Of a DNA stretch of 64,000 nucleotides, positions 22,230 through 35,235 are shown piece by piece. Origin of the DNA: Cristatella mucedo (lineage: Eukaryota > Bryozoa > Phylactolaemata > Cristatellidae); contig WPIO01000029.1 of assembly GCA_009760855.2 (NCBI GenBank), forward strand, positions 4,060,001 through 4,124,000. The letters run 5' to 3'. The notes under the pieces are model-generated. The model saw only the letters and a list, made by a program, of their open reading frames with translations. It searched no databases and was not told the DNA's origin. The position numbers were made by a program, and so were the translations under genes. The number at the start of each line of letters is the position of its first letter. Within the stretch, counting starts at the first letter, position 1.

Positions 22230-22485
22230 ACGAAACAATATTCACTCTGCAGAGTGATTAGCTCTAAGTCCATAATAGAAGTTACTAGCAAGGTTTGAAT
22301 ATTTGAGTTCAGCTGGTCTGCCACGACTCGTTGCTGTGTCTTTAATAGGAATGGTAGGAAGGAGAATGGCCGGTTGTGGCTCAAGTTTTTTTGTTCTAGT
22401 GTAACTGTCTTGATTGCTGGTCTTACTAAGGCTTTTTGAAAAGTGAGGAGACATGAATTGAGGCAAATGACATATTCTCGGTGTT
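22230..22485 (-). mobile_element. LINE fragment (RT-upstream region)
   Basis: Matches 30,960-31,130, the 5'-most part of the LINE copy inside the Polinton, including GTTCAGCTGGTC.GCCACGAC and ATAGGAATGGTAG. It lacks the 3' end. Confidence 0.6.
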
Positions 22486-22959
22486 AATTATGCATGGCAG
22501 CAGTAGATCAATTCAAAGTAGGAGCAGGATAGTAGGAATAGGGTCCAAATGACTTGTTGTCTTCTTTGATTTGGATAATTACTTCAGGACAAGATCACTA
22601 GTGACCTACTTGAATGTACACATTGAAATGCTGCAAGAAATCGAGGGAAAACTTGGGCATCTTTTCGTTTGCTGCTTCGCATTATTCGAACTTAAGGATA
22701 CGCTCTGACTTGATTAGAATGCTGCCAGTCGGTGCATGAAGCACTGAACCAAAGCTTGATTTAATTGCGACACCCAAGCTTGGTTCTTTGCAGAAGACTC
22801 GTTTTATTTCTTTATCAATACCCCAGAACAATTGAGTAGTCATTGATAATACGTATGTACGACGACCACAATCGTTATGTTTTATTGAAAATCTGTTATT
22901 AAGACGGGGAAATGTTTCTAATTATAATCTACTCATCAAATTATTTAATAATATAGTAA

Positions 22960-23045
22960 TATTAATGCACTTGATTAACCGCCCTCAGAGAGCTTAATCT
23001 CTTTCTATGCACTTTACATTTGTTCCGTTATGCTAGGAGCCTCTT
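22960..23045 (-). mobile_element. LINE 3' tail
   Basis: AATATTAATGCACTTGATTAA followed by CAGAGAGCTTAATCTCTTTC, the minus-strand LINE 3' end, severely 5'-truncated. Confidence 0.7.
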
Positions 23046-23864
23046 AAAATAATTCACAGAGCTCATGTTTTGGCAGTTTGCAGTAGTGATAAGCAATGTT
23101 GCTCCTAGCCAGTGATCAGCACTTAGAGGAGACGGGCTTAATTTGCTCCGCGAATATCTCGTGCATTAACATAATATATGAATATTTTGGGAAAGTCTTA
23201 CACGGTAAAACAATACATTCTTTGTGTCACGTATGGTTGCCGATTTTTGAAATATCTCTCTCGAAGTTCTTCTACTTAAATCATTCAAAGCCGTCAAATT
23301 CAGTCTATTTAGTGGCAGCTCAGTCTTTGCACTTCAAATTTTGCACCACTATTTCTAATTAACCCAAAGTGGTAGGCACAGTGTTAGTCCAGATCTCGCT
23401 TTGTCAAATTCAGTGTAGGTCAGCACAATAGTTTTAGCTACTATTGAAATACGGCCCTGTAATCACAATAATTTTAAGATCTTACAGCTAGATTTTTTAA
23501 AGACAGTTCCCTGGTAAGTGCTCTACATATTATACTTCTTCCAGCCCGATCAGTGGTTCTGAATATCGCTTTTTTAATTCTGCACCTTCATGATACCAGG
23601 TGAAAGCTAGGAACACAATGGCCAGAAAAATATAAATGAGTAGACCTAACACGGCATTCGATGAATCAGTCATATCCATTCAATATATTTTGTACATCCA
23701 TATGATTACTATTCGATAATAATGCATGGATATATTAGGATAGAGTTAGATCACAGGTAAGTATTTAGGGGGGGGTGAAGGGTTAGGCTGAATGAATGAA
23801 TTATTACCAAATGACTTTCGAGTTAAAGAAGATCTTAGGAAATGCCCTTTGATTAACAATTTTA

Positions 23865-24070
23865 ACAGTTCCTACTAACTAAACCATGCAATGAAGCATT
23901 GATATATAGTTTGGTTTACTAAATTGTAAACTATTCTTCCTTGGTAGAAATCACTGCAAAGACATCTTGTTCAACTTATCCCGTTCAAAAATTTTGGAAT
24001 GAACTAAAGATTAAATTTCTATCACGTTTGCCTATTAAAAAAGTGAAAACAAAATTCGGTTGTGACTAAT
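23865..24070 (+). repeat. Dispersed repeat, partner at 9,205-9,400
   Basis: See partner. The shared order of motifs supports common origin; no coding capacity. Confidence 0.6.
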
Positions 24071-24555
24071 TAATTCAACATCATCTCTAAATATTTTAAA
24101 CAGGAAATTGTCAAATTCAAAATCTGAAGACCTTGATGCTGGATAATATATGATCATGTGCAAAAGAATCCCATGTTTGCCTTGATATTAGTTTTAAATA
24201 GCAATGGATAAAATAGGTAAATTCAATCCCCACTGAAGTCCAATCATGGAATCTCAAAATTTATATTTAATTATAGGTCCATTAACCCGGATAACCTTTA
24301 TAAAGATGGCCAGCCGTTCAAACACTTAAAGTATCTTAAACTGCTAACCGGGCATGAAGTAGTAATTCAGAGCTGCCATGGCAACAAAGCTGTTCTGATC
24401 TATTTCAGAGGCACTTCAGCATAGGGCTCGTCTTTTAGAAGCTTAATAGACGTAGTGCTTAATGCTTTTGGAGGATCTGTAGCTTGTCTCACTGAAAGCC
24501 TAACCAATAACTTGGTTAACTACAAGTCTCCATTTTAATTTCATTGAGATCAATG

Positions 24556-24588
24556 TGAAATATATACATATATATACATATATATATA

Positions 24589-24631
<43 letters not shown>

Positions 24632-24645
24632 ATTGTGTGTGGGAG
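24556..24645 (+). repeat. (TATACA)n/(GT)n microsatellite
   Basis: Short TATACA/TATA stretch followed by about 38 bases of GT and imperfect GT. Confidence 0.9.
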
Positions 24646-24879
24646 TGTGTATCTGTCTGTCTCTGTTTACAAACATTTTTAATGTGTAGGTTGATTGCTA
24701 GTGTTCAAGCTATAGAGACTTGCTATAGCAAACATCATGAAATACATATGTTGGGGTCAAGACAAAAGACGAGCACAGACCGAAAGAGCACACTTTAATA
24801 TAGATATTAATCTTGCATCTGCACGCAATCTAGTTGTTCTGCTCCAAAGTAACCTCTCACTGGATAACCACACCAGTGC

Positions 24880-25195
24880 CACTGTTAAGTCTGGTTAATT
24901 ACAGCTGCACAGTATTGCTTAAAAATGCTTAAAACACACTTGTTTATTACAGAATTTAGTGGGTCCTTACGATTTATCCGTTGTCAGTTTATGCGTGCTG
25001 GCACGTTGCCTGCTGCTAGTAACCTAATCTTTGTGTGGACCCTGTACAAGTCACAGCTAAAGAAATTATGCTGGATGAAACTTCGAATGCTGCCATTATC
25101 AATTTGGTTATGCTTACTTTATAGCAATTGTAAAGTGCATAGAGAGAGATTAAGTTCTCTCAGGGGGATATACAAATGGGCTTTTATTAAAATTA
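24880..25195 (+). mobile_element. LINE 3' end, plus orientation
   Basis: Includes LKTHLFITEFSGSL, which matches the LINE C-terminal LKTHLFRTAYSGPC at 53.5 kb, then the 3' UTR with GATTAAGTTCTCTCAGG. The TTA tail is not clear. Confidence 0.65.
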
Positions 25196-25633
25196 CCATT
25201 TCAGTCGTCAAGCATATCCTCCATCTCTGAATGAGTAGGGTCAATGTGATTTATTTCTGGTTTCCATGTACCACTAAAGACTTATTTACTCGACACACGC
25301 AAAAGGAATGCAACTGATGAACTTATAAATTCAGGCCCATATCGTACGCAGCTCAATTAAGACTTAGTATAGCAAGCACTTGATGTTTAGATGTTTTATT
25401 GTTGGCGTGTTTTAATCGAGTCTAGCTCTGCATTTACAGTGAAATAGATATAAACAGTAGATGGCATTACAATCCCAGTGCTTAATATTTTGACTCGGTA
25501 ATTAAAGCCGAACACTTAATCCTATGAATTTAGGTTGCATGCAACTCGAAATTTGAGTTTCTGTATACCAGATATGATTAAAAAATTTCCAGAATAAATC
25601 AGCATGATACTCTAAGGAGTCTCTGCTTTAGTA

Positions 25634-26133
25634 GGAGAACACGAGATTTACATTCCGTGCGAACTTACAAGCTTTTTTATATTCGGTGAGTAGCTGGAGC
25701 CTACCATAGCTGAAATCTTCAATGTTTTTAATATATTTACAGCTGGTCATCCTGTCGCAAATCATGATTACCATATTGTTGGTTGTTGGCGTCACTTTTG
25801 CTTAGAAAGAGTACACACGAGCCAGTAAGTAAGAAAAACCTATTTATCGGCCTGCATTTTTATCAGAATAAGCATTCTCCACTTTAAAAATTAGCCGCAG
25901 TTCAAACAAATTTGACCGCCAGTTTTGGGAATAATCTCTTTCTGCAATAAATAAACTCGGCGTATTTGACTTTTATTGGGTATAAGACAGTAAGGCCAAC
26001 TACAAGTATTGCGTATCTAAAAGATGTCCTTCAAATGTAGCTTTTCTTTGCCTTAATACATATCTTCATAGGCCAAGGTAGTAACTCTATGGTAAATGAC
26101 GACTCTTCTGAAAATGACAGTAGAGCTATTTAA
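25634..26133 (+). pseudogene. 3' end of a second membrane-protein gene, with in-frame stop
   Basis: Three segments join in one frame. 25,634-25,684 reads ENTRFTFRANLQAFLYS before /GTGAGT. 25,743-25,824 (TATTTACAG/ and /GTAAGT) encodes a hydrophobic segment LVILSQIMITILLVVGVTFA, then TAG, then KEYTRA and one base. 26,072-26,133 (ATCTTCATAG/) completes that codon and reads QGSNSMVNDDSSENDSRAI to TAA. The phases match at both introns, which argues for a real gene end with an acidic tail. The TAG right after the membrane segment would remove the tail, so this is a pseudogene, an allele with a nonsense change, or a tail-less form. The first segment is the least certain. Confidence 0.35.
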
Positions 26134-26569
26134 GCTCATCCTTCTAAAATCCGAGATAATAGTTATATCAGCCATGCCAAGTCTAGTCATTAGTCTGTAC
26201 ATATGCAACTGAGACCAGACAATGGGAGGCATAAGCCTAAATTCATCATGTGTAAATTAAGGTAGCCACTTAAAGGTTTTGCTGTCCTACAAAACCACCA
26301 GCCCTAAATCTTGAAGATGGATTAACATATTATTGATGCACTTGGCGAATTATAGCAGGAAGTTTTTTGTCTTGATGTCCTAAATAATTGGCTATTATCA
26401 TTCCTAAATTGAACCTATGTATGATTGAAGATACTTCGAACACAAGCTGTTTTCTCTCCAACTCACGAATCAGGACTCAACGGTGTTATCTCAAGATGAC
26501 ATGATGTCATGCCTTTTACTTTACATGGGCCAACTTAGCACACATTTGTCCCTGATTTTTTATAAATAC

Positions 26570-26775
26570 TGACAATATTGAGATGCACCACTAACCGCAT
26601 TTGCATGCTGACCTTGTGGATGTCACCCCTAACCACCTTGCTTATGTTGTTTATCAAGCATGGTATTAGTCACGATTCAATCGAGTTTCCCTTTGCAGCA
26701 AATAAAAAACGCCCAGGAAGAGATTGAGTTCTGTGAGAGCGCTTTATCGTGCTATATTATTATTATTACTATTAT
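26570..26775 (+). mobile_element. LINE 3' end with (ATT)n tail
   Basis: Carries the conserved 3' UTR (TGCATGCTGACC..GTG, CACCCCTAACCACC) and GAGATTGAGTTCTGTGAGAGCGC before TATTATTATTATTAC. Confidence 0.8.
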
Positions 26776-27588
<813 letters not shown>

Positions 27589-27595
27589 AGTAGTA

Positions 27596-27858
27596 TATGT
27601 TTTTGGGAAATCGCAGGCTGACCCCCATCGTTCGTCAGTATATCCTCGCTATAGGCTCATTGCTATAGCTGCTATATAATCTCGCTATAGCTGCTCCAGG
27701 CTCATTTCTTGCCTGGGGACCCTGCTATAGCCCAGTCTCCATACTCACACTGACCGTGTTTCGTCCACACGTTCGGCTACCAATGTTATGCCGAGTGTCA
27801 CCTCTTCAATTTACCCAAATGATATACTACACTAAGTATACTGTGAACAATTTATATA
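27596..27858 (+). repeat. Left terminal inverted repeat
   Basis: Aligns with the reverse complement of 41,444-41,615. Matching blocks in order are TTTTTGGGA, GCTATA, GTCTCCATA, TGTTTCGTC, TACCAAT, GCCGAGTG, TACCC and TGTGAAC. The best part is 27,724-27,858. The left copy has extra GCTATAG-containing units at about 27,640-27,730 that the right copy lacks. Confidence 0.75.
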
Positions 27859-28027
27859 AAAGTCTTGACTTGTGAGTTAATTACTTATTATTACTTATTA
27901 TTATCACTAATTAATTATATTAAACAGAAATCCTGTTATGGTATATTAAAATGGAACTCCAAAAGGTCTCGTTTTCAAGAGCTGACAATAAGTCATTCAA
28001 TGGTTTTGTTAAAAGAGTGGTAGATCC

Positions 28028-28041
28028 ACACACACACTCAG

Positions 28042-28100
<59 letters not shown>

Positions 28101-28104
28101 TATC

Positions 28105-28152
<48 letters not shown>
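28028..28152 (+). repeat. (CA)n(TA)n microsatellite inside the Polinton
   Basis: About 70 bases of CA then about 45 bases of TA, lying between two coding-like pieces near the element's left end (27,951-28,027 and 28,205-28,300). Confidence 0.95.
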
Positions 28153-28154
<2 letters not shown>

Positions 28155-28204
28155 CTTAGTGTTAAACCAGTTATGAGAATAATAATAATTATAATAATAA
28201 TGTA

Positions 28205-31200
28205 TACCAGTTATTAGAAATAAGTATGGTAACTCTTTTAGAGACATGGGTTTTCCACCATTTAAACCTGATAATATGATGTTACAAATATCTTAATCGA
28301 AGAAAAGCCAGCAGATATTAAGCCAATAACTATAAGTATAGAGGAATAATTAAAACCAATACGGTAGTCAGAAGTAGATAGATTATTAAATATAGAGGAA
28401 TAGATTGATCTTATCAAGTATGACTAAGAATGGAAAGGAGGTTGATTATGTGTTTGAGCGATTTGAATCTGTGGATAAAGATCTTATTAATCTTAGACGA
28501 AGGAGTAGTGCTAGTTAGATTTACATTATGAGCAGATTGATGCCTTCTTTCAAAGACGCAAAAGTAAGTATGCTCGTTAAGGTGAGACTAGAAAGTGACA
28601 CAGGTAAAACTAGTACTGCCACATTATTCAGTGATAGACAGATATCAAACAACAGATTATTAATTTTAAAACTCTAATTGATAAATGATTTTAAGATGAT
28701 AGAATAATTTGAAGAATGTTCTGAAAGAGGCTCAAATTGGCTTATTGAAAAATTATTCGCATTAAATGCTAAGTTAACTCAATATTCTCAACAAACATGT
28801 GAACTTACCGTGAATTACTCGATAAGCTAAATAATAGGAAATGTGTAATAAGCCTAAAAATCGTGAAGAAAATTACTGAGCACTATGCTACGTGCTTAGA
28901 GAATTAAATTTAGAAGACATATTATGATTTCTTAATACAAACAAAATATTCATTACTCGTTCCAGAATTGAAAGGACTATTTGAGAGCAGTAAGCAGAAT
29001 TCTCAATATCATTCACTAAAATTCCAACATTGTTGTACTTATTAAGTGTTACTATAAGAGTTTTTATATTTGATTATAGTTTTTCTTTGTTAGTAGTTAG
29101 TCAAGAAATAGAGAATCACACAGATGTTTGCCTATGGAAATATAGGAGTTTCACAGTATGTCCTAGTTACTAACTTTGATTTTCTATGTAGGACTAAAGA
29201 TTAAATAAGTTAAAAAATATATTGCAAGAGATGTCTATTAGGGTTTTAAAATGAAGAAAAGGTTACAGAACATATAACAGTAAGCGTAGAAGAACGTTGT
29301 GGAAACGCAAAAATCAAAACGCTACATCCTAGGGGTATACAGTATGGAACTGGTAAAATAGTAATGTTTAGTGAATGTGACAAAATGACTATGTCTCTTT
29401 GTGTAGTATGTGCAGACTTTGAGTACTCCCCGAATGGAGTAAGTGATTGTGTGAGAGATGATGCAGGAGTTATTAAGGGATCTTTTTAAAAATACTGACC
29501 TAATTCTGGTGCATTTGTGACAATAGATCTTGAATCTAGAATGATTAAAATAATAATGCACTTGATAAAGCGAACTCAGGGAACTCAATTTCTTTCTAGA
29601 CACTTTACATTTGCTACACAGGGAAACGCGATTGAATGATGAGTAATATCATGCTTGATAAACAACATGAACAACGTGGTTAGGGGTGACATGCGCAGGG
29701 TAAGCATGCAAATGTGTTTAGTGGCAGCATCCACACAGTCAGCACACATAAGCACATGAAAGACGAATCACAAGGATCCACTATATGCTGTCTCAAATAG
29801 GTGTGTTTTGAAATTCTTTTCAATTGTGGTCAAGTTAGGGGATGTTCTGACGCAAGTCGGACGGAGTTCCAGGCTTTGAGGGCATACAAACTAAATGCAC
29901 GGTCTCCAAAGGATTTGAGGTTTGTACGAGGTAGTGGTAAACTGGTGGATTCCGAAAAGCGGGTGGTACGATGCTTGGCCTGCTGGGGGAGTAGATGTGA
30001 GAGACAGGCTGGAGCTGAAGAATGAAGGTACTTAAAAGTGAGCGACAAAACTTTGAAGTCAATCTGTTGCTTGACTGGTAGCCAGTGCAGGTTGGCGAGA
30101 AAAGGTGTGATGTGACAACTACGAAGCTCACGACAGACAAGCCTAGCTTCAAGTTTTGCACTAGCTGTAATCGCCTGATTGCACACAGTGGTAAGCCAGC
30201 AAGCAGGGAGATACAAAAGTCATGTCAGGATGTCACAATGCATGGACCAACTTAAACGTGGTATCGTTATCTAAAAAAGCCCGACATTTAGCGATGGCGT
30301 GTAGCTTAAAGTAGGCAGATTTGACTGTGGAGCTGATGTGGTCGTCTAACCAGAGGTCACTTTGGAACAAGGCGCCTAGATTTCAAGCTGATTTATCGGG
30401 AGATTTGGTGGCACTGCCAATTTTGAGCTCCAACCTTTCAAATTTATGAATCACATTGGGTTTGCCCATAACTAGTAAGTTATTTTTATCATCGTTTAGC
30501 TTTGGAAAATTTGCGGCCATCCATGTGCGGATGTCATCAATACATGCAGCAAGTGAGTCTAGAGAATTCGAGGTGCTCGAAGGCTTGGAGGGATTAAAGC
30601 AAAGGTACAAATTAGTGTCATCCGAATAGAAGTGAAAGCCTTGATTGTGCTTAGCAATAAAATCAGCAAGAGGGAGAGTATCAACCGTGAAAAGAACCGG
30701 ACCTAGCACGGAGCCCCGAGGTACCCCATATTTCATAGGTACCTCGGGTGTTCTTTAACCATTCACGTCAATACTCTCGAGACTCCCACAGATGTGATCT
30801 GAACCATGGCAGAGCAGTACCAGTGATGCCAAGGCGAAATAAGAGGCTCTCTAGAAGAACTTTTTGATGGATAGTACCAAAAGCTGCCGAAAGGTCGAGG
30901 AAAACAGAGACACTCTACCTACACCAGCATTCCTAATTAGGTCGTTGTACACTCTAAGCAATGCTGACTGCGAAGTGATTAGCTCTAAAGCCAGACGGTT
31001 ACTTAATAGCAAGGTTTAAAGCTGCAATATATGAGTTCAGCTGGTCCGCCACGACCCGTTCCAGTGTCTTTGATAGGAATGGTAGACTGGAGACTGGGCG
31101 GTTGTTACTCAAGTTCTCTTGGTCTTGTGTCGCTTGATGAGTTTCTAGGGTTTCTAGAGTTCCTAGAAAAAAGCTCCTAGAGAGTATTTCATGGGAAGTG

Positions 31201-33060
31201 AGTGTGAAAGTACTATGATAACAGATATTAAGGAGTCATTTTCATCTGCAATTAACAATAAAAAAGAATAAAGAGTTTGATAAGTACAATAAGACTCATA
31301 ATGAAAGTGAAGCTTTGATACATTTGTTTAAGTTTTGGATTTGTATAGGGTGTACAGAAAATAATATAATTCCAGACCATTGCCACGTTACTGTAAAGTA
31401 CATAGGAAATGCTACTGCTAGTAATTCAATTCTAGGAATATACGAATTTTACATTCAAAATCCAAAAGGAATAGACTCATCTGACAGTTAGCTCTTTAGA
31501 TTGTGATAAAGACACAAAGGTGATTGCTGTGAACATGGATTATTTCTTAATTATTTTGTTTGGTGATATATGCTCTAGAGACTCAAGACAAATAATAAAC
31601 TCGGTATATTTAGACGGGGTTTCTGATAATTTAAGAGATGTTAAAAGTCATTTTAAAGTTATGAGGAGTGTATTTTCGAGTTTATCTGATTACGACTTCT
31701 CAGTGTTAACGGCAAAAGGAGGATGCTAGATGTATACATTAATGCACATCATAAGTTTAATGAAACAGAACTTCCAAGCATATCTAAACGTACACGTAGT
31801 TTATCTGGAGATATTAATCAGGAGAACGATGATCATGCACTTAATCTATGAAATTTTTTAGCATTAAAAACATTGGCCAGTATCATGAACTGTATTTAAT
31901 ATTAAATGTAAGCGGTTTGCAGATACATATTATGCTTTTAGAAAATCTATTTAATTCAAATTATCAAATGAATCCGGCGAATTTTGTGAATACTCTTCAT
32001 ATGACTAGGACTTGTGAATTTTAATTAACAGGAATTGAAGTCGAAATATTATCAGGTGCACACAACTATGAGTTGTTTGAGAGTGTATTACGAGGAGTAA
32101 TGATACAAATTTCAGAACGTAATGTAAAGGCCAACGATGAGTTTTGTCAATGTTTTAATGAAGAAAAAGATAAGTCTTGGCTGCTCTATCTTCAAGCAAT
32201 AAGTCTATATCGATCGGCAGTGAAGCATAAACAACCAGTTTGGAGTTTAACTTTGTTAAAAAAGCGTAAATAAAAATGGAATCCAGAATAGAATAATCCA
32301 GATCGCGTATAAGCAGTAGTTCTAGTAAAGCATACATGTTATGACTAGACAATGAAAGTCCAAAAGAACTCATGACATCTTCTCCGATTATCGTTAAAGG
32401 GCTCACACGCAAAGTTAAAAAGGATGAATAATCTGATTATTAATCTATATTTGGTAGAGTGACGATCTTGTAAAAAAAATTAGTTCCAGACTTGATTTTA
32501 CAAGGAAGGTGCTGTACACATAGATCTACGATATTATCTAAAGCTACGTTATGTTCTTAAAAATATTTATAGGGTTTTAGAATTTATTCAAAAAGACTGG
32601 CTTGCATAATACATTGATACAAATACTGAAATAGGAGCTCAGAAAAAATAACTTTGGAAAGGATTTATACAAGCAACGGAATAGTTAATTCTCTGAAATG
32701 ACCATGCAGAATGTTGGAGGAAGGATGAGCATTGAGCTTTTCAATGTGGAGTCAGAAAAGGATAAAGTTCCATAGAAAAACTTTATAGAAGTCCTAGGTT
32801 TGTAAATAGTATAGTTTTGCATAGTAGTGGTGGTAATTTAGAGCCTACTTGAAGTGTAGTTACTCTATACTGACCAATTTATGATAGAATTGATATATTA
32901 TATCAACCTAAATTATTAATGCAATCATTTTATTATGATGAGAAGGAAACATTTTATGGAGACAGAGTTAGGCAGATGCTAAAAATGCTCGAGGCCTAAC
33001 TAAGTCAATGGTCAAAAAGAAGTAGTCTCACAATAATTATTTTTGCATAGCTTAAGTACT
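28205..33060 (+). pseudogene. Protein-primed DNA polymerase B (Polinton), broken
   Basis: Replicative polymerase of the element; it copies the linear genome from a protein-bound end. The N-terminal part starts by 28,420. VVCADFEYS near 29,403 is the first exonuclease motif. After the nested LINE, PDHCHVTVKY (about 31,372) and YHELYLILNV (about 31,881) follow in the order of this family. The palm motif A region reads YLQAISLY at 32,187-32,210, where the catalytic Asp and Gly of the family are replaced. Sequence up to about 33,000 matches the region before motif C, and a clear DTD motif is not seen. Stops of all three types (for example TAG at 28,516 and TAA near 32,022) and several frameshifts show it is inactive. 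An N-terminal extension may reach back to 27,951, across the microsatellite. Confidence 0.85.
29550..31130 (-). mobile_element. LINE (L2/CR1-like) nested in the polymerase gene
   Basis: The minus strand carries part of the reverse transcriptase (30,383-30,736: GVPRGSVLGPVLF, FYSDDTNLYL, WMAANFPKLNDDK) and the C-terminal region (29,830-30,216: HWLPVKQQIDFKVL, FGDRAFSLYALKAWNS). The 3' end starts with AATAATAATGCACTTG. The A of YADD is changed to S. It is 5'-truncated and frameshifted, without the endonuclease. The polymerase frame stops at its left edge and resumes after its right edge. Confidence 0.85.
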
Positions 33061-33279
33061 AGATATGAGTCACACATTGAAAAGTTTAAACTTAAAATCT
33101 GAAGTCATACAATATTTAGGATTAAGCAGAATAAAAAAATGTAGTATCAGCATTTGAAGGAAAAAATATCGTATAAACTGATATAAGTTATGCCTATAGT
33201 CATTATATAATTGAGAAAGTTGGAGGATAGTGTCATAACTGCAAAGTTTAAGATATTTTAATAAAAAATTTAAATATTG

Positions 33280-33445
33280 CAGAAAATGTCTGAAAATAAG
33301 GAATAAGTTCAATAGTCTGAGCAAGGATCCGATTGTCGTAAATATGACGAGTTTTTTTCTGAAGACTACGAACGAAATCATCTATCAAGCGAAGAAGAAT
33401 TAAAGTATGCATATGAAAATGAAGAAGACACAAAATGTGACTAAT
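33280..33445 (+). pseudogene. Acidic coding remnant (Polinton)
   Basis: Begins MSENKE and, after two stops, reads DEFFSEDYERNHLSSEEELK up to TAA-rich sequence. It lies just after the polymerase. Not recognised; acidic small proteins are common in such elements but that is no assignment. Confidence 0.3.
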
Positions 33446-34119
33446 AAAGAATATATTTTCATATGATTAATAGAAATGAATGTGTCAAGAACTTTTGGTT
33501 ATTAACAAGCTCCTGAAATGGCTGCAGAGCGAAGTAAATAACAGATTAAACAATCTTAATACAGAAAAAAAGCTTAGTTAAGAAATTGGAGTTGATTATT
33601 CATCTGAACTACAAGCAAATATAAAAAGTAGACATATACAAGTGGAGGGAAAAAGACCAATGATTATTAGGCTGACTCTGCAATGCTATTGTCAAAGTTA
33701 TATGCAGAAGGTACATCTTGAGAAGACATAGATCGTGAGCTATTGATTATTCGTGATTAGATGCAGAAGCGTTTAATAAATTAAATATAATCCAGAAAAG
33801 AAGATATATTGATTTTGACCTTATATTAAGTGAAGGCCAAATTTAAATAGTGTCTGCGTGATCTACTCCATTTTCACTAAGACTTAAATAAGAGAATCTA
33901 AGTGGCACATTTAAAATATTATTTTCACATAGACAAAAGAGTAGGTTGGAAAAGTGCCGATCTTCAAAAACAGGTTTAGTCCTTATATTAAGTGCTTCTG
34001 AATTAAAAACAAATAAAAAATACGATCACGATTAGTTGATTTCATAAGTAAGTTACAAGAAGGGAAACAGTTTATCTTAAATTACTAAGTTGAGGAACAA
34101 GTGAATGTAATACAGGCGG
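33446..34119 (+). other. Polinton interior, unassigned coding scraps
   Basis: Short open runs on the plus strand (for example SSELQANIKSRHIQVEGK near 33,595) are broken every 20-40 codons. No domain is recognised. Confidence 0.3.
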
Positions 34120-34385
34120 AAAGTTTATTAATACTGGTAGGCATTCCTTTGCAGGCCCTGTAACAAAGTTAAAAGAATGAATGGAACAAGGTTATTAAGG
34201 AGTTAACGATCTTGATCGGCGTGCATTGATTCAGGATAACGATTATAATGAGACTTCAAGTGCGAAGGACCCACAGAGAACACAACTTGTAAATATGTGT
34301 GATTTAGTGCTAGCTGAATTAACAGGACGAATAGCTTTGGATCCAAGACAACACAATTACGTTTGAGAGAGTGCAAAAACATCAG
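34120..34385 (+). pseudogene. Phospholipase A2-like minor capsid segment (Polinton)
   Basis: RHSFAGPVTKLKE (about 34,138-34,176) and, after TGA and TAA codons, NDLDRRALIQDNDY (about 34,205-34,250) match the layout of the parvovirus/adintovirus type phospholipase A2 domain: a G-P calcium-loop motif, then a helix with the H-D-x-x-Y active site. Here the active-site His position reads Gln. In these viruses the enzyme is part of a capsid protein and helps membrane passage. A further open run (KDPQRTQLVNMCDLVLAEL) follows. The two nonsense codons without frameshift between motifs show decay. Confidence 0.5.
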
Positions 34386-34889
34386 CTTCAGCATAAATAG
34401 GTCTGACTTAATGTTAACTGAATAAGCTGCATGAATAGAGTTGAATCTAAGTCCGCAAAATAATGTAAGACAGGATTCAAAAGCATTAGCTGCAGCACTT
34501 TCTGGTAAGGCAAAACTTAATTGTGGGTCTCGACTACTCAGTGGCTGAAGACTTCCTTAAGGATGAAGTATCAAATCCTTTTTACATTTCAAAAATAAAA
34601 GTCATCAAGAAATTTAGTAAAAAAATGCTAGAGATAATTAGGAAACAAGTTTGAAAAGAAGCAAAGCAACTAAAATCGATAAGCACGTGTAAGCAAATAT
34701 ATTTTTAAAATTCGTTCGCATCGATATTTCAAGGATGTTAACCAGTGAAGCATGTACCTTAATCTGATCCAGTATTAATCAGCAATTAAGTATTTAGATA
34801 ACATTAATTATAATGGTGCAGCATATAATCCATTTATTAATCCAGTCGGTTCATAAATTGTTCCTAATTCATTAAAAATATATCTGTCA

Positions 34890-35235
34890 TGTTCGTTTGT
34901 AATTACGTTATGTTGATTTTACTACCTAGTATTTTTGTATTTCCAAAACAATAACTGATGGAGCCAATAGAAACAGAATAAAATCTAATTATAATTGCTG
35001 ATTTGGGTTAAGCGGTCATTAATCTAAGTTGAGAAAAAGCTTGATCAATTAGTTTATCGACCTTTTCGTACAGTTTTATATTAGAGTCAAAATAATTAAT
35101 AGGATAAGCACAAGGAAAACCAATAATAAGTTTTTATTTCCCTGTTTACTTCTCTTATACCTTTAATCTAAGAGGAGCATTTTTTTAAATTAAAATCTTT
35201 GCATCTTTAAGCTTAACACTTATCTTCTCTTGTTC
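34890..35235 (-). pseudogene. Minus-strand coding remnant (Polinton)
   Basis: The minus strand has coding-like runs, VNLNLPTEQEKISVKLKDAK then IIGFPCAYPINYFDSNIK and following residues, while plus-strand frames are closed. They are separated by stops or a frameshift. Not recognised. It shows that the element had genes in both directions. Confidence 0.35.

Noticed and set aside
25592-25684. A longer first exon for the 25.7-kb gene
   Set aside because: Its fully open frame ends in a phase that brings a stop into the membrane exon; only the shorter segment from 25,634 fits.
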